A program made the position numbers and the translations under genes. From Tubulanus polymorphus (Eukaryota > Nemertea > Palaeonemertea > Tubulaniformes > Tubulanidae), in the NCBI RefSeq assembly GCF_964204645.1, contig NC_134028.1, positions 26,696,153 through 26,760,152 of the forward strand: 64,000 bases of DNA, in the 5' to 3' direction. Below, piece after piece: positions 23,039 to 35,511 of the stretch; within the stretch, counting starts at the first letter, position 1; each line of letters starts with the position of its first letter. Under the pieces are notes generated by a model. The model had not been told where the DNA came from, did no database searches, and saw only the letters and a list, made by a program, of their open reading frames with translations.

Positions 23039-25812
23039 ATGCAAGAAGGGAGTAATCAGAAAAACGAAGATGCTAAGAGTGGTACGTGTATCTATCTAGA
23101 TATAGAATTTTGTCTAGAAATTGATGTCTGCAGCGTGCATGATGTCGTCATATGATTGACCGTCACTGGCTGGAGACTTGCCAAACATAATGTTAAAAAT
23201 CGGGAGTTTACAAATCCAGGGGTTTTTGTCATGTAAATCAGTCATTGCATTCGCTTGTCAGTTTGGTGTCGTCAACGTGTCGAAAAGCACATATGGCTAA
23301 AACCTACATACATTAGAATGCTGCTTTTAAAAACTCCCCCTATGACGACTCTTGATTGTCACCATGGGAATCTATATGTATCCGTTGATAAATCAGTTAT
23401 TCATTCCTACTAATCCCCAGGGTCCAGTTCCACAGTTCTGAGTTAAGATTTAACTCTGAGTTAACTAATCGAAAATGAACTAACTTTAACTCAGAGTTAA
23501 CTCTAACTCACGACTGTGGAACAGAGTCCAGGATCGCAGAACTATGTCATCATGATCTCTCACAAAAATTCTTCGTGTTTGAGTACACGATGTTACGTAT
23601 GTAGATGAGTAGTTCCAGGGTCCCTTGGCGGTCAGGTTTTCTCAACGGATCTATGTATACATGTTTTTGTGCTACAAGCTGTCACCACGACGACACTACG
23701 TATAAACTAAACACACGAAGACATCTGTCACAATGCGCGCATTAAAAATATCACAGTACGGCTAAATTACCGTTTAAACGATAAACATTCCTAGGGATAA
23801 AGGGCATAGTTTTTTTACCAAACAAATTTTCCAAGTGCACTCGAAGTTTGTCTCTGCGATTTTAAACTTCCAGTGAATATTCGATTTCGTATTGGATATT
23901 ATCTATATTCATATTTTCTCCTTTGCTCCAATGTTAATCCTGCCATGCCAATTCTATCTAGCCATATACTTGAGGTACCAGTTCCACAGTGTGTTGGTAA
24001 GATCTGACTCTTAGTTCACTTCCAATAAATAGGGCTGAAGCTAGAGTTTTATATTACGCCACCACTGTGAACTGGATACAGTTCTAACTCCTTGAATTCT
24101 CAATTTCGTCAAATACTGACTGCCTTGTCTACATGTCAGGGCAGCCATACTCCTGGCATTTATCGTCAATGCACGTACAGATGATAATTTGCATATTATG
24201 TCATAAAACTTAATCAGCCTCCGATCAATAATTGATAGCAGTTTTGATGTAATAAACATCCAATTAATGCCGAACAGCCGGTAATTTAATCAATTTTAAT
24301 TAAATTCACAATTGATTATGCAATTTTAGTTTGAATATTCATTGCAAATTACAGATGAATTTGATGATAGCAAGACGCAAAATCTATCATAGTTTTGTTC
24401 ACTTTACCGGTTAGACATGAGGTAGACATAGAATGTTACAGATTAAGCTTTGAGAAGAAATACGAAGCAATGCAATGAAATCAAATAAATTAGAAAGGGG
24501 ATAGATTCATATTTCAGGATATATAAACGTTAACTTGTGGATAACTGACGCCATGATGTTATTAGTTGCTATCGTCATCTGATAAGTTAACTATCAACAA
24601 CTAACGGGAAACTGATTCCAATTTCATGACAACGGTTTGAATAATTATCTTCGATGAAAATAATAAGCGGCGATCACACGGAGACGATTTGGCACTGGCC
24701 ACACGCAAACCACTCACTCGATACAAAACAATGCCCAAACAAAGCGAAGTGAGTCATTTCAAATGCAATTTGTCCCGTGCTAAAATTTGGCTCGGGTCTG
24801 GTCCGATGTTTTTGGTTTTGCTAAACAGACTCGGGTCCATTTGGCACCGTGTGAACAGTAATTGTTGTCCCATGCCAAATTTGGCCCGGAAAACCAAAAA
24901 CTCGTATGATCGCGGCTTCAATAACTAGAACAATAATCCGAGTTGTCGGTTATGTTATCGTTACTCTATTTCTTGAATGAGACGATTATTCAAAACCATT
25001 TCAAGCATTTTCCTGAAACTGAACCCTGGGTCCATTTCCACAAAGTGATTCGCTTCTAAATCGATTTGAGATAAACTGAAGAAATCAAATCTATTTGAGA
25101 CGGTTAAAACTGTTTGTTGTAATTCCGAAGTTAAATTCGATTGTTATTTCGCAGGGTCCACGGCTGATGGCCAGTCGCCGGCGACTGTACAAAGTGCGCC
25201 AGGAACGGGAAGCGAGAAAGAAAGCTCAGAAGGAACGCAAGAAAGAAGAGAAGAGAGCACGCAAGGAGAAAGAACTGCAGGAACGAGAGGAAGCGGAAGC
25301 TGCAGGAGAGGTTGTTCCACATTCTGGAAAGTCATTCTGGTGCTTTTCCTGCTTCCGGTCGCCATCGTCCTAACAATAGTAGCCGTCGTAGTTTATATTG
25401 TACTCTTCCCGCGTAAGACATTTTACTGGACTTTAGATAATAAGTACACAGTGTAAGGAAGATCGTGAGTTGTTTGTATATTGTGAAAATACGAAAGAAA
25501 GTTTTATGTTCCAAAACATTGAGTACTTGTTCAGATTGCATTAATAAGCACAATAATGAGATATTGATAAGATTTTCTAATTGTAAATTAAACCACAAAA
25601 AATTCACTTTTTTTCACATTTTGTTGATTTCAGTGAAATGCCTTTGTCCGTGTTTGTTACCGTGTTTGACAGCTCTGACGGAATTTTTATGGGTTTTATC
25701 ATCGATACCGAGGAAGGTTGTGGCTTGGGCCTGCAATTCGGGCGAACCGGAAACAATCGAAACACTTGAACTTTCGAAGAGTAAAGTTGAAGAATATGGA
25801 AGCACTGATTAA
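23039..25812 (+). CDS. Small single-pass membrane protein with Cys-rich juxtamembrane region
   Basis: Exons 23039-23081, 25155-25412 and 25634-25812 give 159 residues. The start is the ATG immediately after a tttcag acceptor, so a 5' non-coding exon lies upstream. Residues about 1-70 are hydrophilic, Ser/Thr/Glu/Gly-rich and probably disordered. A basic Cys motif (CRRGCSTFWK) leads into a strong transmembrane helix (LLPVAIVLTIVAVVVYIVLF). The next exon opens with a Cys/Leu-rich segment (KCLCPCLLPCL), a possible palmitoylated or re-entrant stretch, then an acidic C-terminal tail. No family is recognised. The membrane exon is flanked by phase 1 introns, as in the two coiled-coil genes. Polyadenylation signals AATAAA occur at 26017 and 26738. 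Confidence 0.65.
23419..23531. mobile_element. MITE of the GGGTCCAGTTCCACAGTTCTGAG family, copy 1
   Basis: GGGTCCAGTTCCACAGTTCT is inverted at the right as GACTGTGGAACAGAGTCC, with complementary GAGTTAA-rich arms and a short centre. The same family occurs at 40744-40855 and, decayed, at about 23973-24079 and 25025-25060. This copy is in the second intron of the 23039 gene. Confidence 0.8.
23973..24079. mobile_element. Decayed MITE of the same family
   Basis: GGTACCAGTTCCACAGTGTG at the left and CACTGTGAACTGGATAC at the right retain the family ends, but the arms have diverged. Confidence 0.5.
24668..24914. mobile_element. Probable MITE with GCGATCACACG-type ends
   Basis: GGCGATCACACGGAG at the left and CTCGTATGATCGC at the right are imperfect inverted repeats. 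Internally TTTGGC and CGGGTC motifs recur in both orientations. It is intronic in the 23039 gene. Confidence 0.5.
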
Positions 25813-27058
25813 TAGTCTCGACTCGACTAAAGAGGGCGCATGTGGTTTGATGTGTTGACGACTGGTCGCGGGCTTATGGACACATTAACTACAAACATTT
25901 ATAACGGATAGTTAATGTACTTAGGTGTATTTTCATATTTCTGATACGGTTCATCTGGTTCAGGGTAGTGCAAACTTTTAAGTCGACGCATCTAATGATA
26001 CTTGTAATTCAGAACCAATAAATGACGTGCTACGCGCTGCGCAGCGCCCTCTATTGTTCAAGTTTATTACCGGTACACCGTTTCGCAAAAATAAACTACG
26101 TCGTTATTGCTCACTTGAATTAGAAATTTTGCCCGCTGATAAATTGGAAGGTATAAAGAGCACAGTTGAAACGTCCTCGGGAATTAGATAAGAGCCACGC
26201 GTCGAACTGGACGTTTCTATCTATTTCGAACAATTTTCAAAAATCGCCGCGCAAAATAAATCGATGCTCCTGATAATTGTCGACGCCATTTTGTGTAATT
26301 ATTGAATTAAGATAAAAATCTTGCCGGAATTTAATTATTTATTATCATTGTCATTTTATTGTTATTAGTGAGTCAACATTCGATGTTCTTAAAGCTCGTA
26401 TCGTTTTAATTGAATATTATTCATAATTGTAATGAACCAAACGCGAAAAATCTTCGAATTTTTCATCCTTAGAACGAGTAGCGTTCGTTTATATGTACGA
26501 TATTAATAGATATTATACGTGACATCAAGGTTTTTTCATCATTGTAATTTTTTTGTCATGTTCTAAATTTCTTCGTGTTTTATTATCATCAATCGTGTAT
26601 TTTATCTATCATATGATGTAATTTTCATAAATTTGTGGGTTTTCATAATTATTTATGTATAAGTTCAACTTGATGAATATATCTCGTAATATAATATGTG
26701 TTTTTTGTTTTTTGTTTTTTTTCAACGCGTGATATGCAATAAAGGTGAACTCAGAACTGTGGGATTAATTATACTTTTTCAACAAGTGTTAAGAGCTCGT
26801 TAAAAAGTTTGCACGGAAGATTTTCGTTATGGGAGACATACATATCTGGATTGAAGAAAGGTCACCATCGAATTTGTTAGTTTCAAAATAACACAACGTT
26901 AACAGAATATATTCTCTTCCTATCCGATCATGTAAAAATAAATTTAAGTGTATTAGTAGTAAAAAAAGAAAACAAGTTTGCATCCGATTGAATGTTCCTG
27001 GTAGATTGGCGAATTGTGTTTCACAGTCGTTTCGGAGGCAACGTTCACCTGTTATACT

Positions 27059-27310
27059 CATCGTCCCCCGGGAGGGATTCGAACCTGATGGCATTGAAAT
27101 TGCCACGGTACGAAACCCTGCCACACTAGACCGAGTGCGCAGCTACACGCGCAGCTCAGATGATGTCATTATCAGCCAATCAGATATCCTGTTTTATTTT
27201 AGCCCGGGTTTGAACCGAATTTGGCCCGGTCTACTGTGGCAGGGGTTCGTGCCGTGGCTGAGTGTAGCGATGCCATCAGGTTCGAATCCCTGCCGTGGGA
27301 GGATGTGCTA
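27059..27310. mobile_element. Foldback element with tRNA-like arms, copy 2
   Basis: Left and right arms are inverted relatives. Each contains a B-box-type sequence (GGTTCGAATCC on the plus strand at the right arm, GGATTCGAACC at the left), and the right arm adds an A-box-like TGGCTGAGTGT. The centre (CAGATGATGTCATTATCAGC) matches the element at 2784-3105 in reverse. A further partial copy runs off the window end at about 63955. Together with the AT-rich 26.0-27.0 and 27.3-28.2 kb flanks, no protein gene is seen. Confidence 0.65.
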
Positions 27311-28181
27311 TACGGCACCTGACACTGACACAAATAACACCAACTTTAGAACGAAGAATGTATTGCTGTACTGGGAAGCTGAGTCGATCCGAAACGGTTT
27401 GTTATCAAGGCTAAATGTTCATGTCTTTGTAATAATGAATTTTCATTGGATGTTCCCTACAACATCGATATTGGGGCTAGATTAAGTTTGTAATAAGTGG
27501 ATATGCCATTAGGTCGTCAATATTAGGGCTAGACTGGTTAGACTGGTTGCCTGTCAATTCAATTCATTTATTGATATACTGTAATTAAAAATAACGATTA
27601 TCGACACTAAATACTAGGATTTATCGTCGATATTATTAGGCAATATACGGATACTGTGTTAGTTCTCTCAAGGCTTCAATATACTTTCTATCAGTTTTCT
27701 TATTAGTTTTAAGTTGCTAGTCTTCCTACCTAAAGGAGCTAATTTCAAAGAACAAATGAAACCATTTCGTCTAACGACGCCGTTGAGAGGATAGCCCGTG
27801 CATTGACAACATCGATAACATGACCATTTGTCCGTTGTAGAATAAATTCCTGCTCTTCAACATGACGATTTTAATCACGACATTAGTTATACGTGTATAT
27901 TAATCCTGCTACGAAAATACTTCTAAATCAGACCCGTGCCATGTATGTATTTTATAGTGTATGTGAATATGCAGCTTTCATTTTCGACGATAGCTGAGAA
28001 GAAAATGATATCATTAATGGGAATTTTTATACAGTCCTATAAACCGATACACGTCGTCTAATTAGCCATCACTAACACCACGAACATCACTGTGCCTTCG
28101 CCACTTCATTTCTATCGCCATTACTAATTGGATTCGTTGTAGAAAAGTGTCGTGTATATCGTCGCGTACAGATCGTGTGGG

Positions 28182-29237
28182 ATGCTCGATGAAAACATTA
28201 CTAGCGCCGGCCATGCGATGACAACACCACAACTCAACCTGTGCCAGAGAATCAAAACTCTCCCTGTTCAATGGGTCAACAAATTAAATGTTTCTATTTA
28301 TTTGGGCTGTTATCTACCGGCATCTGTATTGGGTTTAATATCCAACGCATTCACATTAATGATTCTAAAACGATTTAAATCTGATAATTATTTCCTCATC
28401 AAAATTCTCGCTTTAAACGATCTTTTGTTTATGATCGCTACATTCATTCTTTATCCACTCAGAACTGCGTACGTTTTCGTCGTTTTGGGAGATATTGTAT
28501 TTCGCTGGAACGATTGGAATTTCGGTTGGATTTTTATCTCAGTCGCCTTGCCGTTTTTCTACATGTTGCAGATGACACGTAACTGGTGCACTGTACTGCT
28601 CAGTCTAGAGCGGTTAATCGTCGTATTGTTTCCGATGAAATCTCGCAACTTTCCCAAGAAGTTGATATCACAATGCGCGATGGCGTGCGTTTCACTTCTG
28701 AGTTTTTCTGGCCATTTCATTCGCTTCATACCAAATCGACAACTTGGCTTTATGAATTGTCCTGTTGAGTGGCCATATGTTACAATACGTTTTGGGTTTT
28801 ATTACTACCCCGATTGGTTTAAACAATACAAATGGCGATCCGATGTTTCTAGGGTCTATCTCTTCATGTATCTTACTGTTATGATCCCAATTATTCTTTT
28901 AGTCATAGTTAATGTTTTTCTAATTTTTACATTATTTTTCAGTCGAATTACCCGACGTTCAGAGCTCGGTGTAACTGATGAATCGTCTAGGAGGGAAATG
29001 AGGGTTTTAAGAATGGTTTTATCGGTAGTTTTTTTGTTTATCTTTTGTGAAGGTTTTGGTTTTATCGATCGTTTAATGAATTTAGGTTATATCCCTATGA
29101 TTACAGGTATGAGTCTGATAGCTTTAGGATTTTCTATCATCGATTCGTCAGTAAACTTTATCGTGTATTGCGCGACAAACGGAAAGTTCCGAAAAGTAGC
29201 TATTGACATTCTAGGTAAAGTTTGCCACAAACAATAG
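28182..29237 (+). CDS. Intronless class A (rhodopsin-like) GPCR, orphan peptide-receptor type
   Basis: 351 residues in a single exon. The first ATG is at 28182; the open frame reaches further upstream without one. Seven hydrophobic segments are evident. TM1 carries LGLISNAFTLMIL (Asn1.50), TM2 LALNDLLFM (Asp2.50) and TM3 ends in LLSLERLIVVLFP, with ERL replacing DRY. TM5 is LTVMIPIILLVIVNVFLIF and TM7 has DSSVNFIVYCATNGKFR, an N-x3-Y variant of NPxxY. The Cys usually found at position 3.25 is absent although an extracellular-loop-2 Cys (GFMNCPVEW) is present. An N-glycosylation site NIT lies near the N-terminus. The sequence resembles expanded invertebrate neuropeptide-type receptors, but the ligand is unknown. 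AATAAA at 29297 is a likely polyadenylation signal. Confidence 0.85.
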   Translation: MLDENITSAGHAMTTPQLNLCQRIKTLPVQWVNKLNVSIYLGCYLPASVLGLISNAFTLMILKRFKSDNYFLIKILALNDLLFMIATFILYPLRTAYVFVVLGDIVFRWNDWNFGWIFISVALPFFYMLQMTRNWCTVLLSLERLIVVLFPMKSRNFPKKLISQCAMACVSLLSFSGHFIRFIPNRQLGFMNCPVEWPYVTIRFGFYYYPDWFKQYKWRSDVSRVYLFMYLTVMIPIILLVIVNVFLIFTLFFSRITRRSELGVTDESSRREMRVLRMVLSVVFLFIFCEGFGFIDRLMNLGYIPMITGMSLIALGFSIIDSSVNFIVYCATNGKFRKVAIDILGKVCHKQ

Positions 29238-29302
29238 GTTTCGCTAAAAGAAAAATGATCAAATGCAGAATACAAAGCAATATTTTCCTACATTTCAATA
29301 AA

Positions 29303-30673
29303 TACATTTAAATAATTCCAACAGAATTCATGAAACCGCTTTCTACTCGCCGTCGCTGTTTCATTGGGAAGCTCTCATGTACAGAATAACCCACAGAGCC
29401 GTCACCAGAACACGCCAAACTGGTTAAGAACACGACAAATCCGATGCCCTATTCGAACAGTTTGCGCACGAGTAGTCTGTCGCTACGGTGACCTAAAATA
29501 ATGATTACAATGATTACATTGTAGTGTAGTGGAGATAATGTAAGGATAGTGAAAGATAGATATAAGGGCAGTCTAATCCCAATCGTGGTCCTTTAATCAA
29601 TCTGCAAATCATTCATAAAATGATCTAGGATCATTTATTTTGGACTGAGCTTTGTAGATTTGTCTTGTTGTCAACCATTATACGAGGCCTAAAAAACGAC
29701 ATTTGAAATTGAAAAAGAAACATGTTAATAATATTCAGTTTGTATAGTTTTTCACCATGTGACAATGTAGATAATTATGGGCATACTCTATACTTATCGG
29801 AGCCGAAACCTAAAAATACGGTGAATAGAACAATGATGCGGTGGACTCCAGTCGGACTCGTTCTAACAATATCCACACTTCCTACCGATATGAAAGGGAG
29901 AGCAATGCTTCCAACAATATTTCTATTTTGTCGAAGTCGACTTATTCTACTCGAACAGTGGACTTTTAAAACTAAGAATAAAATGTTGATGGCCGCACTG
30001 TTATCCTCCCTTGAAATGTTCAATTTGTTACGTATTTATAACGGATGAACCGATATATTTGGGACTGTAGATCACTAAACACATAACACCAACTTTAACG
30101 TCATACGAATTGAAAATTAACCCCGTTTACTTAAAAAGATCGTTTCATCTGTGACAGAGTGGTCCCAGTTCTGGTCTCAGCACTGAACATCCGTTGTGTA
30201 GTGTTTGCTTGTTTGAAGTCAATGGTTTAAAAAGGGTTACCAGCGAATTCTTGCTGCACGCGGGTAGCTGGCCAAACAACCAGCCAACAGTATTTAGAAA
30301 TTTCGGGTATTTCGAGGCCCAGTGTTGTGCAGGGTTTATACAATTAGTGTGTATTGATCTTTCGTTATCTTAAGCATTTCGTTTTATAACGGAATCTACT
30401 CGACTCGGAATATTCTCAATCACCTGGAAAATAATCTTTGAAAATTGAAAACAAAGATATAAAAAGAGTTCGATACAGTCTTAAGATAGCAATAACTCAT
30501 GTGAATGTCGTTGATACATGCAAAGTTACCGTATATATTTCAAAATCGAAAACAAATTCAAATTGAGGTTACGAATAAAGAACATAGAAGTAATTGATGT
30601 AGGCATGACAGACGGGCTAGATTATATAATTCACGAAATGTGAACTTCAAATTTCATTCTATTTTCTTTTCTA
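29303..30673. other. Intergenic, no gene recognised
   Basis: Overlapping frames at 29722-30048 (+) and 29775-30023 (-) have no recognisable domain or splice context. The sequence around 29570-29650 (GTGGTCCT.TAATC.ATCT) recurs at 31728-31800, so it is a dispersed repeat. Confidence 0.45.
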
Positions 30674-32801
30674 TCACTGTTTAAACATGCCACCGGTATT
30701 ATACACTGGCTTATTAGCTTCCAAGTCTTTTTCCCTCGTCAATGCTTTATCCGCTCTCAACTTGTGGAATATTTCGCATTTTTCCGCAAGCTTTTCTCGA
30801 AGTTCCACCTTGGCGTAATTCTCAAATTCTTTAAACGATATTTTGCCGTCTTTATCTGCATCGAGCTTGTTTTTCACGAGACGAGCCCGACTTCCAAATA
30901 CATTAAGGGACGCTAGGTACGGGTCGATTTCTTCTCCTTTCAGATCACCACTTCCATCGATATCATATTCTTGGAAAACATTTCTCCAATGTTTAATGAC
31001 CTTCTTGCTGAAATTGAATTTCTGAAATTAATATTCGTGGCAGATGCAAGTGCAAACACGAAAGGCCATTGGTAGATTCATTTTTCAAGTTTCTATTGCA
31101 CAGTGAGTTTAATGTAATCCCGTCAACCTAGATGAACAATTCTTATCATGGATTTTCCAAATCATTTTTTTTTCAACGCGCGACACTGTATTTCGCTGTA
31201 TATAGTTCAGTTAAGTCCCGAGTGAAGTCGTTCACAGTGAATGATTCACAGTCGAAGCATCTGCTATCAAATATCGCCTGCTATTCACTCGTCGAGGCAT
31301 GTTTTATTCGCTTCACTTGTTTTTGATCGGGCACATAATAGATTTAAGCAGTACATATACAATGATATGATACGATGTGACAGGAGGGTCATAGCTGCAA
31401 GCTGATGCCACGATCATACTGGACCTGCATAAACTCAGCACGAACTCAGCTACGTGTATAATTGACCTATGGAACATCTGCTGAATTAACGGATTTTACA
31501 TATTGTAATCTGCGAATGCTCGATATGTTTCTAGTATTATGTACGAACATATTAGGGCGATTTTCATACTCTGCAACTATTGTTCTGCAAAACATCGTAG
31601 AGTCCTCCTAATCAACCCTAACCGAAGCATATTTTAGTTATCTTTCTTTTTGTTCGGCCCTTGCGCCCGTGAATACTGATCTCTCAGATCAGTTGCGTAG
31701 TCAAAGCTTAGCTCTAACACTAGTCGTGGTCCTGTAATCGATCTAACAACTGAAAGATCAGTCACAAAGATCATATAATGATAAGACCACTATAAATGGA
31801 CCTATGCAAATTTAGTTTTCTAGTTCCCAGTCGCGTTATTTCTACCAAAATAGAACAAGTTCAAAAAGCTTACGTGAACCAATCTTCTAAATATTCATCA
31901 AGTGACAAACCATCTCCATCGTGATCGTACGTTTTAAACAAATGCTGCAAATATAGAACATGCTTTTGATCAAAACTGGTCCGAGGTTCAATTCTGTATT
32001 GGTACAAAAAATATTTCCTACAAGGTACGTATAGCACTTAAAATTACTTAGAGAACGGATCTTATTCAAGCAAAATGAATAGGAGAAATATCAAGTAAAA
32101 TAAAATCTCTATTTTACGTGCGTTTCAAAATGAAAGGGAAACAGGGCTAAATGGAAATAAAGATTTCTATAATAATTTATTTCAGCATTTTCCACATAAA
32201 ATCTTGGAATGAACGGAGAAAAGAAACAACAGTAATACAGGGAGGAGCGAATGGATAATACCTATCACGAACGATATGATCACAAATACGAACGGAAAGA
32301 TAAATAACATATCGGAGGAAATAAAAAAAGAGTTCTTACGCCCGAATTCAGACATTGTCGTTAGTATCGTACTAATTGAATGCTTCTTTTTACGATAGAA
32401 ACGAAAAAAACCCGTTTTAATTAGTTCCAGTATATTTCGCTTTTATCACCATGTCCCAATGGAGATAATTTTTGACATATTCATTAGAGCCAACCTTTTA
32501 GTAAAAGCTGCGAATATAGAACACGAATTCTAGCCCGACTGAACTATTTGATGAATTTTGTTCATTGCCCGTTGTTAAGTATTTCACGGGGATCGCTACC
32601 GATTGATTTTAACTTTACCTCGAGATATTTGGGACTTTTTATAATCGCAGACATCTCCTCTTTGCTAACTCGTCCGTTTCCATCGGCGTCGTATTTAATA
32701 ACGAATTTCTCTATAACTCGATTCAGTGAATCCTTGTATTCTTCGCCGATCTTGTATTCATCGATAATCGGCTCGAAAACGTCTCCGTAGTCCTGCTGCA
32801 T
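30674..32801 (-). CDS. EF-hand calcium-binding protein, sarcoplasmic/calexcitin-like
   Basis: Exons in order 32619-32801, 31874-31944 and 30674-31007 give 195 residues. Four EF-hand loops are visible: KYDADGNGRVSKEE, TYDHDGDGLSLDEY, EYDIDGSGDLKGEE and KLDADKDGKISFKEF. All begin with Asp and carry Glu, or Asp in hand 2, at the -Z position. The second exon is only 71 bp and encodes most of hand 2. Length and spacing fit the soluble invertebrate sarcoplasmic calcium-binding and calexcitin-like proteins, which act as cytosolic Ca2+ buffers or sensors. No signal peptide or membrane segment is seen. The closest subfamily cannot be fixed by eye. Confidence 0.85.
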
Positions 32802-33713
32802 TTTCAGGTTTTTTTTTTAAATGATCTCACTCTCAGCGATCCAGCAATACGCGTCACCTCCGTTGCGCGAATGTGCCTAGAACGCGGCTGTGGCTGGTTT
32901 TTGTACTCGTGTCAATGCGACATGAATGCGCGTCAATATTGCATTCATTATGAAAAATAAACACATTTCTAATGGTACTCGAACGCACGGGGGGTATTTA
33001 TCGAGTTCAGGTTCAAGTTCGTTATATATTTTCTATTACTAGCGAGCATCATGTACAGAGATGGAACAATATAATACAATATAGTGTTAATTGACATACA
33101 TAAAATGGGTTTGGCTCAACGAAATTAATATTTTTTGGTGAAGGTCCTATGGGCAGACTGGTTTATTGTTTTTGGTTTTAAGTCGATCATCAACTAAGAG
33201 CAATAGAATAGAATATATATAATCGTTTAATCCCAGAAAAGCTGTCCGATTGAACATCGTTACTGACAATATCTATCAAAACTCCATTACTTGAAAAAGA
33301 AATCTCAACAGGCTTTTTACAGTTTACACATAACGACAAAATATAAAAAATAAAACTCGTGGACTTATGTGACCTCTGTGCCCTCGAGTACTACAAATAT
33401 CAAGTTGATACAAGTAAAGCCCGGTGTAGTTCAGACTTGTTTTTTAATGTATTGAGCTCGGAATCTATTATTCTATTATGTTCGAAACATCACGTCTTTG
33501 TCGATATTTTCTATGAATGGAACAAACAATAAAGAAACCAGCAAGTGAATGATATTGTCTTCATTATGTTTGATATATTTAGTTTTGTTTAGTGTTTTCA
33601 CTTAGTTGCACGATTTTTCAATGTCAAGGTTATAAAGTTCAAGGCGATACGATTTGATTCATCTTAAAACTACGTAGACATATTCGAAAATATTTTGATG
33701 ATAAAATATTTTG

Positions 33714-33858
<145 letters not shown>

Positions 33859-33888
33859 GACATGTAATTTAGTTTCTTATATGTATAT

Positions 33889-33901
33889 AGTTTCTTTTAC
33901 G

Positions 33902-33945
<44 letters not shown>

Positions 33946-33958
33946 CGTAAAAGAAACT
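33889..33958. repeat. Perfect palindrome with an (AT)n core
   Basis: AGTTTCTTTTACGATCAT (33889-33906) is exactly inverted as ATGATCGTAAAAGAAACT (33941-33958) around a short AT run. It lies 38 bp from the TA microsatellite. Confidence 0.9.
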
Positions 33959-33959
33959 G

Positions 33960-35319
33960 TATAGTATACAGATGTGGTTCACAGTGACGTGCCTGTGATA
34001 GTTTGTATTTTACATTGTTTTGGCAAAAAGAAGGGTTCTCATTAACCAACCCGTTACAAATCTGAACATGAAGCCAAAAATTCGCACTGGCTAGATTTCA
34101 GCGTAAGGCCCCTATTAAGTCATAATCACACAGTAGCGGATTCAGCGGATGGGTTTGGTTGAGTTCCCTTCGAAAAGAGCCGATGAAAATAAAAAAAGCT
34201 AATTCAAATAATTGTCAAGATATTTTGACCAGGACGACTGGTGCACCGTGCCTGTCAGGCCACATTTAGCGAGCACAAATTAAAAAAAAAAAAACGAATT
34301 GTACACGTGTCCAGGATCCTCGGATTTGGATTGCAAATTCAGGGAAGCACTTTTAATCAAAACACAGCAGCCCTCCCTCAATCAACAGTTATTTGAACAT
34401 GATAACTCTTGAATGTCCTGTCACTCAGTAATGTAGAAAACTTGCAATTAAGATAATGTATAATTAATTACCTTCTATCCTCGATGCATCATTCATCCAG
34501 TAATCTATTATTCGTTATGATTATTATCGGTTTTGCCCCATTTTTTAACGCAAATTTCGAGCGCAGAAAAAAATATGACCTTGTATTTAACTAACCTATC
34601 TACAAACTAAACGTTCATTTATGATAATAGTCGATAATTTACATAGGCAGCAAAATTTAGTTATTGCTTTATTACCAGGACCAACCTCGATTTTGAAAGT
34701 AGGGCAGATAATTCCATTACCTTAAAATGCACTTTCGTGATCACGAACACACTGCCCTGGTATTCAGAAAATGCTTTATGTTTCGCTTGCATATCGAAAA
34801 TGTCTTTATTGGTAGCTTTCCATTCGATTTCAGCAGCAGTTTTATGGCTGCGATCTTCACTAATCGAAATTTCGGTGCAGGAAAGAAATCCAGCCACCCC
34901 CGATCAGTGTCTGGGCGTTTCAACGACTGCAAGACAGCTCTACCGCATGGCAGTAGTGCCGTTAGAGCAGCCACTTTCGACTAGTTCGCCATCTAGCGGA
35001 CGTAGGTCAGTCACGCCTTGGGCGACATTGCCCATATCTCAAGGTTTTTATCGTCACGCGCCACGTGACCACGCAACCGAGCGGGTTTTTAATAAGTTGT
35101 CTAATAACTCTGCGCACTAAATTCTCACATATTTCACCATTATCTTCCGTTTGCCGTGAAAAATGTATGAATGTTAATTTTTTTCTTTTAGGGTGGCACG
35201 GCTTCGATAGATCCTTGTGTAGCCCACATTTTCTTGTTACATTTTTTTCACTGTATATCATGCGATATCAATCATGTAATAATGTAACGACCAAATGATG
35301 AATAAGGCTAAACAAAAAT
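33960..35319. other. Intergenic, no gene recognised
   Basis: Overlapping frames on both strands at 34661-35261 shadow one another, show no domain and lack consistent splice sites. Confidence 0.4.
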
Positions 35320-35511
35320 GATACCTTGTTTCTCCGCAGCGGCCGGGTCATTTTTGTAAAATATGATAAAATTTATAAACAGTTCATTTCTATACCGGCC
35401 GGGTCTGTTATGGTAAAATTGATCACGATTTCAAAAAAAGTAATGTACAGGATAGATAGGCGGCTGGCCGGGTCAACATTTAAGCTCAGCAGAGCGGAGA
35501 AACAAGGTATC
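35320..35511. mobile_element. Short transposon with 18-bp perfect terminal inverted repeats
   Basis: GATACCTTGTTTCTCCGC (35320-35337) is exactly inverted at 35494-35511. Internally GGCCGGGTC recurs three times. A related piece (TAATGTACAGG, CCGGGTCAAC, TTTAAGCTCAACAG) is inside intron 2 of opsin copy 1 at about 43602-43645. Confidence 0.85.

Noticed and set aside
28152-28181. Upstream extension of the first GPCR
   Set aside because: The extension begins with GTG; the first ATG is at 28182, which also gives a normal N-terminus.
29722-30048. Overlapping ORFs on both strands (108 and 82 codons)
   Set aside because: No domain, signal peptide or splice context; composition is typical of random open frames.
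34661-35298. Cluster of five overlapping ORFs on both strands
   Set aside because: They shadow one another, match no family and have no consistent splice sites.
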